64,000 nt of DNA from Altererythrobacter ishigakiensis (GTDB lineage Bacteria; Pseudomonadota; Alphaproteobacteria; Sphingomonadales; Sphingomonadaceae), in the NCBI RefSeq assembly GCF_001663155.1, contig NZ_CP015963.1:248001-312000 (forward strand). The letters are read 5' to 3'. Shown piece after piece: positions 58,841 to 64,000 of this stretch. Under the pieces are notes generated by a model. That model saw only the letters and a program-made list of their open reading frames with translations. It was not told the DNA's origin and made no database searches. Both the position numbers and the translations under genes were made by a program. Numbering within the stretch: the first letter of the stretch is position 1; every line of letters begins with the position of its first letter.

Positions 58841-60378
58841 CACGCGCCCTCCTGCGCCTTCGCCGCATACTCGTCGCGCAACTCTCTCTTGTAGAGCTTG
58901 CCATTGGCTTCCCGCGGCAGGTCCGGGCGGAAGTCGAACAGCTTGGGCATCTTGATGCGCGCCAATTGCGGGCTGAGATAGTCGCGCAGCTCCTGCTCGA
59001 AATCGTCACCAGCATTGCTCATGTCCGTGGGCTGGACGACTGCAACAACCTTTTCGCCAAGATCGGGATCGGGCGCGCCGATCACCGCAGCATCCATCAC
59101 CTTGTCATGGCTGACGAGCAGGTTTTCTATCTCTTGAGGATAGATATTCACCCCGCCAGAGATGATCATGTGGCTCTTGCGATCAGTTAGATAGAGGAAG
59201 CCCTCATCGTCGACATGGCCGATATCGCCCAGCGTCATCCAACCCTTTGGATGCATGGCATCCTTCGTCTTGTCCGGATCGTTGTGATAGGTCGGCAAAA
59301 TTTCGTTTTCGAAATAGATCAGCCCGTCTTCGCCCGCTGGCACCTCTTCCCCGTCAGGCCCACAGATATGCAGGGTGCCGTGGATAGCGCGCCCGACACT
59401 GCCAGGATGAGTAAGCCAATCTGGCGAATGGATCATCGTCATACCGATGCTTTCACTACCAGCATAATATTCGTTCACGATCGGCCCCCACCACTCAATC
59501 ATCTGTTGCTTGATGGGCACCGGACATGGTGCGGCGGCATGAAGCGCGCGTTTGTGGCTCGATAAATCATACTTGCCGCGAACCTCTTCAGGCAACTTCA
59601 GGAAACGGACAAAATGCGTAGGCACCCATTGACTGTCAGTGACCTGATATTTCTCGATCGCGGCAAGGGCGGTCTCCGGATCGAACTTTTCCATCATCAC
59701 CACGGTCCCGCCCAGGCGGTGCACGGTGGATGACCATCCAATCGGGGCAGCGTGATAAAGCGGCGCCGGCGACAGGTAGACCATGGTGCCGTCAGCCGGC
59801 ATGCCAGCCCCCATCACGGCAAGACCTATCAAGGGATTCACTGCTTGTGGATCGGGATCTTCAGGGGGCTTGGGCCTGATGCCCTTGGGCCGGCCAGTCG
59901 TACCGGAAGAATAGAGCATCACCAGGCCCGCCGTCTGGTCAGCAATCGGCTCCGGACTTTGCGCAGCCAGTGCATCGGCAAAGCTTTCTTCACCTGCTTC
60001 ATCCATGATCAGGACTGGCAGATCAGGGTGTTCGGCACGGATCCCGGGCAGGACGTCGTCGAAAGCGCGCGAAGTGATCAGCAACTTCGCCTCGCTGTCC
60101 TTCAGGATATAGGCGATTTCAGGTGCTGTGAGCCGCGTCGATATCGGCACCAGCATAGTGCCCGCACGCTGCGATCCCCAGATCAGCGTGTAAAACTCAA
60201 TTCGGTTCTCCAGCAACACAGCAAAGGCATCGTCTGCAGCAAAGCCTTTCGCCCGCAACAGGTGTGCAAAACGATTGGCCTCGGCATCCATCTCGCCAAA
60301 GGTCATCATTTCACCGCTGCCCGCCATGATGACTGCGGGGTGGTCAGGCCGGGCCTGTGCATGGTGAATAGGGTGCAT
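58840..60378 (-). CDS. AMP-forming acyl-CoA synthetase
   Basis: 512 residues. The ATP-binding motif is LVMLYSSGTTGRPKGI, with the YYAGSESIGMT segment, GWMTLGDIGHVDDEGFLYLTDRKSHMI and the C-terminal LPREANGKLYKRELR, in which the adenylation Lys is in the GKLYKRE segment. It activates a carboxylic acid as CoA thioester. It is the first gene of a two-gene minus-strand unit with a P450; the SD AGGAGAGAG is upstream. Confidence 0.92.
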   Translation of the reverse strand: MHPIHHAQARPDHPAVIMAGSGEMMTFGEMDAEANRFAHLLRAKGFAADDAFAVLLENRIEFYTLIWGSQRAGTMLVPISTRLTAPEIAYILKDSEAKLLITSRAFDDVLPGIRAEHPDLPVLIMDEAGEESFADALAAQSPEPIADQTAGLVMLYSSGTTGRPKGIRPKPPEDPDPQAVNPLIGLAVMGAGMPADGTMVYLSPAPLYHAAPIGWSSTVHRLGGTVVMMEKFDPETALAAIEKYQVTDSQWVPTHFVRFLKLPEEVRGKYDLSSHKRALHAAAPCPVPIKQQMIEWWGPIVNEYYAGSESIGMTMIHSPDWLTHPGSVGRAIHGTLHICGPDGEEVPAGEDGLIYFENEILPTYHNDPDKTKDAMHPKGWMTLGDIGHVDDEGFLYLTDRKSHMIISGGVNIYPQEIENLLVSHDKVMDAAVIGAPDPDLGEKVVAVVQPTDMSNAGDDFEQELRDYLSPQLARIKMPKLFDFRPDLPREANGKLYKRELRDEYAAKAQEGA

Positions 60379-60458
60379 CTTGGTTCTCTCTCCTTTGCGG
60401 GTCTGGATAACCGCCCGCTTTGGGATAGAAACCTAATAGTTCAGCGCATGCGCACAAG

Positions 60459-60486
60459 AAAAAAGGCGGCGGGAAAACCCGCCGCC
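60459..60486 (-). terminator. Intrinsic terminator after the M23 peptidase gene (minus strand)
   Basis: On the minus strand GGCGGCGGG (60486-60478), loop TTTT, CCCGCCGCC (60473-60465), then TTTTTT (60464-60459). It separates the M23 gene from the ligase-P450 unit. Confidence 0.93.
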
Positions 60487-60552
60487 ATTGATCGGACATC
60501 CTCTCCTCTGTCCGAATTCCGCTTCCAGGCGGAAAACCTTTGCTGCGGCCAG

Positions 60553-61263
60553 CTATTCGCCCCCTTGGCCGCCTTCAACTTCCGAAGCCTCTTCCAACTC
60601 CGCCAGCTGCTGAATCACTGGAGCTTCCACCATATACGGAATCGGATTGACTGCAACACCTGATACACGAACTTCGTAATGAAGATGCGGTCCGGTAGAG
60701 CGACCTGTTGAACCAACATAGCCAATCAGATCGCCTTTGCTGACCCATTGCCCCTCAGCCACTGCGAGCCGGGACATGTGAGCATAACGTGTTTCAAGTT
60801 CTGCGCCGTGATCGATTTCAACAAACAGACCATAGCTGGAAAACCACTCTGCACGATCGATAATGCCGTCCGCTGTCGCGTAGATGGGTGTACCGGTTGG
60901 CGCCGCCAGATCGATACCCTTATGCTTGCGACGGCCGCCCAGAACCGGATGCGTGCGCATCCCGTATCCACTGGTCAGCTTCGCATCTTGAAGGGGCATG
61001 ATAGACGGTACGGAAATCGGAGCGGTGACAGTTCCCGCATCTTCGCCGTTTTCTTCCAGGGCTTCCCAGCTGGCGAACAATTGCTGATAGCGAACGTCAC
61101 CTTGAAGAAGTGATTCGTCTTGCGCGTCACGAACTGTATCCCGGATATCGACCGATGCAGCATTGGTGTTAGCGAGAGCTGGTGCCGCCGCTGTAGCAGC
61201 GAAGCCTGCTGCAGCTAAAACTGCGGCGCGGCTAATAGTTTTCAGGATTTGCGATCCGATCAA
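60553..61263 (-). CDS. M23 family metallopeptidase (LytM/DipM-type), TTG start
   Basis: 236 residues starting with TTG at 61263. GAGGAA lies 7 nt upstream and no other start would keep the signal peptide (residues 1-31, ending ALA). The LytM domain has zinc ligands in HKGIDLAAP and GPHLHYEV; TSGYGMRTHPVLGGRR and GRSTGPH match active enzymes. It cleaves peptidoglycan cross-links or activates amidases. The leader includes a 7-bp stem (61279-61298 region). Confidence 0.92.
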   Translation of the reverse strand: MIGSQILKTISRAAVLAAAGFAATAAAPALANTNAASVDIRDTVRDAQDESLLQGDVRYQQLFASWEALEENGEDAGTVTAPISVPSIMPLQDAKLTSGYGMRTHPVLGGRRKHKGIDLAAPTGTPIYATADGIIDRAEWFSSYGLFVEIDHGAELETRYAHMSRLAVAEGQWVSKGDLIGYVGSTGRSTGPHLHYEVRVSGVAVNPIPYMVEAPVIQQLAELEEASEVEGGQGGE

Positions 61264-61404
61264 AACTTGTTCCTCAACACGGACCTTTTGTCAGATCCGT
61301 TTTGTTTAAGAGCGACCCGAAGATGGAGCTGTTTGAACTGCACCCATGGGCTGGCATCTTTTCGATGACGCCTTTGTACAATTTTGGGTTAACGGCCAAA
61401 AAGT

Positions 61405-62196
61405 TTACGAAGCAATAGCGTCGTAGAAGTCTCGCGATAAACCGGCAGCAAGACGCGCCGAGTCGTTAAATGGTGGCTTAACGTTCCCACGGAAGTAGCG
61501 AGAAACCAGATTTTGCCAGCTTTTCTGGGGTGATTCTTCTGCTTCGTTAGCCAGTGCGATAAAGTGCTTGGTGCCAAAGCCGACATGGCGAATCTCATCG
61601 TCAAGGATTCGTTCGAGAATTTTGGCGCCGTTTTCGTCGCCCGCTGATCTGACCCTTTGAAGCGTCGACGGTGTGACATCGAGCCCGCGCGCCTCCAGCA
61701 CCATTGGCACAATCGCAAGCCGCGCGCGGATATCATCGCGGGTCTCATAGGCTGCTTGCCACAACCCTCCATGCGCAGGCAGCTCACCATATCGGCTGCC
61801 TAGACTTTCAAGTTTTCGAGCCAGAAGGGCAAAGTGCATGGCCTCGTCTGCTGCAACGGAGAGGAAGTCGTTCACGAACTCCCTGCCCATCTCGCTACCG
61901 AACCTCCCGACAATATCGAGCGCAAGGTCGATCGCGACGAATTCAATATGAGCCAGCGAATGCCACAGAGCTATGCGTCCGCGTTCCGATCCGCCTTTGC
62001 CGCGTTTTGGCATTTTGTTGGGCGGGAGCAACTCGGGCTGATCCGGACGCGCGGGTTCATCCGGCATCTCAACGTCGAAAACAAACTCCAGCCGACCAAG
62101 GCGCCAGTTGCGCGCGACTTCACGCGTTGCCATGGCCTTGGCGCGCGGATCAGCTGTCAGAAGCGCTGACCGGGTGGCGGTTGCTAGCGAAGCCAT
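61405..62196 (-). CDS. Ferritin-like domain protein, DUF455
   Basis: 263 residues. The four-helix-bundle features HSLAHIEFVAIDLALDIVGRF, then FLSVAADEAMHFALLARKLE and ILERILDDEIRHVGFG, each carrying E-x-x-H pairs that would hold a di-iron site. The role of DUF455 proteins is not settled (ferritin-like or hydroxylase-like). It lies 9 bp downstream of bcp, in the order glnE-bcp-DUF455-M23 (the last separated by 141 bp). Confidence 0.9.
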   Translation of the reverse strand: MASLATATRSALLTADPRAKAMATREVARNWRLGRLEFVFDVEMPDEPARPDQPELLPPNKMPKRGKGGSERGRIALWHSLAHIEFVAIDLALDIVGRFGSEMGREFVNDFLSVAADEAMHFALLARKLESLGSRYGELPAHGGLWQAAYETRDDIRARLAIVPMVLEARGLDVTPSTLQRVRSAGDENGAKILERILDDEIRHVGFGTKHFIALANEAEESPQKSWQNLVSRYFRGNVKPPFNDSARLAAGLSRDFYDAIAS

Positions 62197-62205
62197 GACC
62201 CGAAG

Positions 62206-62679
62206 CTATAGCGCCTTCGCCGCGGACAACACCTCCTCCGCGTGCCCTTTCACCTTTACCTTGTTCCACACCTGCGCGATCTTGCCATCGGTACCGACAA
62301 GGTAGGTTGTGCGCACCATGCCCATGTACGTCTTCCCGTACATCTTCTTTTCGGTCCAGATGCCGAGCGCATCGGACAAACCGTTCTCTTCGGCATCGGT
62401 TGCAAGCGGTGTTGTGAGATCATGCTTGGCAATGAAGTTCTGGTGCTTCTTTGCCGAATCCTTGCTGACACCAAGCAGCGCAACGCCGGCCTGATCAAAA
62501 TCGCCTTTAAGCGCGGTGAAGTCTTTCGCTTCGGTCGTGCAGCCCGGCGTGTTGTCTTTCGGGTAGAAGAACACAACCAGCTTCTGGCCGGCAAAGTCGG
62601 AAGCCTTCACAACGCCGCCATCGGGAGTTTCCATTTCAATGTTGGGCATCGCATCGCCAACATCCGGGAAAATGCTCAT
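62206..62679 (-). CDS. bcp: Thiol peroxidase, Bcp/PrxQ family, one cysteine
   Basis: 157 residues. The peroxidatic Cys47 is in YPKDNTPGCTTEAKDF. It is the only Cys in the protein: the resolving Cys five residues later in E. coli Bcp is replaced (TTEAK). So it should act as a 1-Cys enzyme that needs an external thiol. It reduces hydroperoxides. It starts within the glnE stop (ATGA) with SD GAGG. Confidence 0.94.
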   Translation of the reverse strand: MSIFPDVGDAMPNIEMETPDGGVVKASDFAGQKLVVFFYPKDNTPGCTTEAKDFTALKGDFDQAGVALLGVSKDSAKKHQNFIAKHDLTTPLATDAEENGLSDALGIWTEKKMYGKTYMGMVRTTYLVGTDGKIAQVWNKVKVKGHAEEVLSAAKAL

Positions 62680-64000
62680 TCCTCTATCTCCAGTTCCAAA
62701 TCAAATGTCTGTTGCCAAATCGCGGCGACGCATTGCCGCGCCTCACGCAGTCTACGCAAGAGCGCGTCATAAGTTTCGCAATCGCACGCATCGGCCAGCG
62801 CGCTAGCGGCTGATTTCGGAGGCGTCGCCAGATCTGGAGCAAGAAGCCGCCCTGCCACCAGGGCGCGGGTCAGCAAGTCATGCGCTGGCTTCGCCTCTGC
62901 GGGAAGCAGCTGTTGATCGATCAGTTCGAGAATGGCTGTGCCCAGATCAGGCTGTAGCGCAACTCCATTGCGCAGCTGGAGGAAATGAACGGCAAATTCC
63001 AAATCAACCAGTCCGCCGCGCATCAACTTCACGTCAAGCAGACCGCTGGCGGGTTTGTGCTGTGCCATTTCATTGCGCATTTTCAGCACGTCTTCGCGCA
63101 GCCGCGCCGGATCCCGCTCTTGCGCCAGCACATTGGCGATCAGCCCCTCGAGTTGCGCGCGCGCCGCATCACTCCCCACCAGAACGCGCGCGCGGGTAAG
63201 CGCCATGTGCTCCCAGGTCCACGCCGCTTCGCGCTGATACTTCTCAAAAGCTTCGATCGTAACAGCGAGCGGCCCTTGAGCACCTTGTGGCCTCAGACGC
63301 GTATCGATCTCGTAAAGCGCGCCATGGGCGGTCGGCACTGACAAAGCGGCGCTTACGCGCTGAGACAGGCGATTGTAATAATGCGTGCCGCCCAGCGGGC
63401 GTTCTCCATCTGACTCTGCGCTCGTCTGCCCTGTAAAGAGATAGATGATGTCCAGATCGCTGGCATGCGTCAGCGCTCCACCCCCTAGTCTGCCCAGGCC
63501 AAGGACCATCAACTCGCTATCGACAATCTGGCCATGCTTGACGGAAAATTCCGTGCTGGCCGCTTTGTGTGCAACCTGCAAACCTGCCTCTGCCGTCCGG
63601 GAAAGGGCCGCTGCGATATCAAGCGGATCGTGGACGCCCTGCACCAGCTGCAGACCAAGCGCAAAGCGCAGCTCGCCCGTGACGATACGGATACGGTCAA
63701 GCTGACGCTCATAATCTCGCGCTGCATCGCCTGCTTCCATGCGTGCAGCAATTGTGGCGACATTGCCCGGCAGGTCCATTGCGCTCGCGTCAATAAGCGT
63801 GTCGAGCAATTCAGGCCGCCGCCCCAATTCCTCCGCCAAGGTGGGGGCCAGCGTCAGAATTGCCATCAACTGCTCGAACAGGCCCGGGCGCGCTTCGAGC
63901 AAGCGGAAAAGGTTGATCGCAGAGGCTGCATTGGCAAGCACGCTTTCCCAACGCAGCATTGCGCGCTCAGGATCGTCAGCTCCGGCGAAAGCCTCAAGCA
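62676..64000 (-). CDS. glnE: Glutamine synthetase adenylyltransferase, C-terminal part (cut by window edge)
   Basis: The minus-strand frame is open to 64000, so at least 440 residues of the C-terminal part are visible. The nucleotidyltransferase core is MVLGLGRLGGGALTHASDLDIIYLF (GG and DxD), followed by the GTHYYNRLSQRVSAAL and DTRLRPQGAQGPLAVTIEAFEKYQ segments, then the helical GlnE C-terminus. It adenylylates and deadenylylates glutamine synthetase in response to PII, tying in with gltBD. The N-terminal adenylyl-removing half lies outside the window. Confidence 0.95.
   Translation of the reverse strand, partial: LEAFAGADDPERAMLRWESVLANAASAINLFRLLEARPGLFEQLMAILTLAPTLAEELGRRPELLDTLIDASAMDLPGNVATIAARMEAGDAARDYERQLDRIRIVTGELRFALGLQLVQGVHDPLDIAAALSRTAEAGLQVAHKAASTEFSVKHGQIVDSELMVLGLGRLGGGALTHASDLDIIYLFTGQTSAESDGERPLGGTHYYNRLSQRVSAALSVPTAHGALYEIDTRLRPQGAQGPLAVTIEAFEKYQREAAWTWEHMALTRARVLVGSDAARAQLEGLIANVLAQERDPARLREDVLKMRNEMAQHKPASGLLDVKLMRGGLVDLEFAVHFLQLRNGVALQPDLGTAILELIDQQLLPAEAKPAHDLLTRALVAGRLLAPDLATPPKSAASALADACDCETYDALLRRLREARQCVAAIWQQTFDLELEIEE

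Overview
This window is chromosomal DNA from an alphaproteobacterium, most likely a sphingomonad close to Erythrobacter/Altererythrobacter. That is an inference from gene content and from the moderately high-GC, dense gene layout; no 16S gene is present. Supporting traits are the DUF3576-leuS-lptE-holA operon, a fused PabB-PabC, intracellular PHA genes, a DUF455 ferritin-like protein next to bcp and glnE, and CoA-based catabolic clusters. I found no rRNA, tRNA, IS element, prophage or CRISPR array. The region reads as core chromosome with some accessory catabolic modules.

Layout. 1-3.3 kb: old yellow enzyme (cut by the window edge), hot-dog thioesterase and oligopeptidase B on the minus strand. 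3.4-8.8 kb: aminopeptidase P, a VOC protein, then an EF-hand periplasmic protein followed by an OmpR-type response regulator and its histidine kinase. 8.8-18.6 kb: HerA-like ATPase (minus), then PabBC, an RluA-type pseudouridine synthase, ArfB, ribosomal protein L33, LolA, a PhoA-type lipoprotein phosphatase (minus), exonuclease III, RibA and a GNAT. 18.7-23.7 kb: an acidic small lipoprotein, then an acyl-CoA dehydrogenase / CoA-transferase / thiolase / dehydratase operon. 23.7-30.9 kb: PPK2, phenylalanine hydroxylase, a GlsB-like membrane protein, UppP, an M13 peptidase and an ABC exporter.

31-35.5 kb: PHA depolymerase, a CMD protein, a second thiolase, a MaoC protein and an unknown membrane protein. 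35.8-41.9 kb: GOGAT (gltBD). 42-45.2 kb: OprB-type porin, crotonase, DksA-like zinc-finger protein and Ung. 45.2-52.8 kb: RNase D-like nuclease, LptC, LptA, HolA, LptE, LeuS, a DUF3576 lipoprotein and an outer-membrane-like unknown. 52.9-60.4 kb: PhaB, a fatty acid desaturase with a ribbon-helix-helix partner, MurA, GalU, a P450 and an acyl-CoA ligase. 60.5-64 kb: M23 peptidase, DUF455 protein, a one-cysteine Bcp and the C-terminal part of GlnE.

How the genes combine. Cell-envelope functions recur: LPS transport (lptC, lptA, lptE), lolA, uppP, murA, galU, the M23 peptidase and a desaturase. PHA metabolism is split between phaZ and phaB, with no synthase here. Nitrogen assimilation is represented by gltBD and glnE.

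The most interesting signals are non-coding. They are a multi-hairpin candidate small RNA after lolA (14420-14569), long inverted repeats directly before the EF-hand and pabBC start codons, an attenuator-like leader before rpmG, a probable CTG start for ribA, and promoters placed so close to the phhA and galU start codons that their mRNAs may be leaderless. All of these were found by eye and have not been computed.
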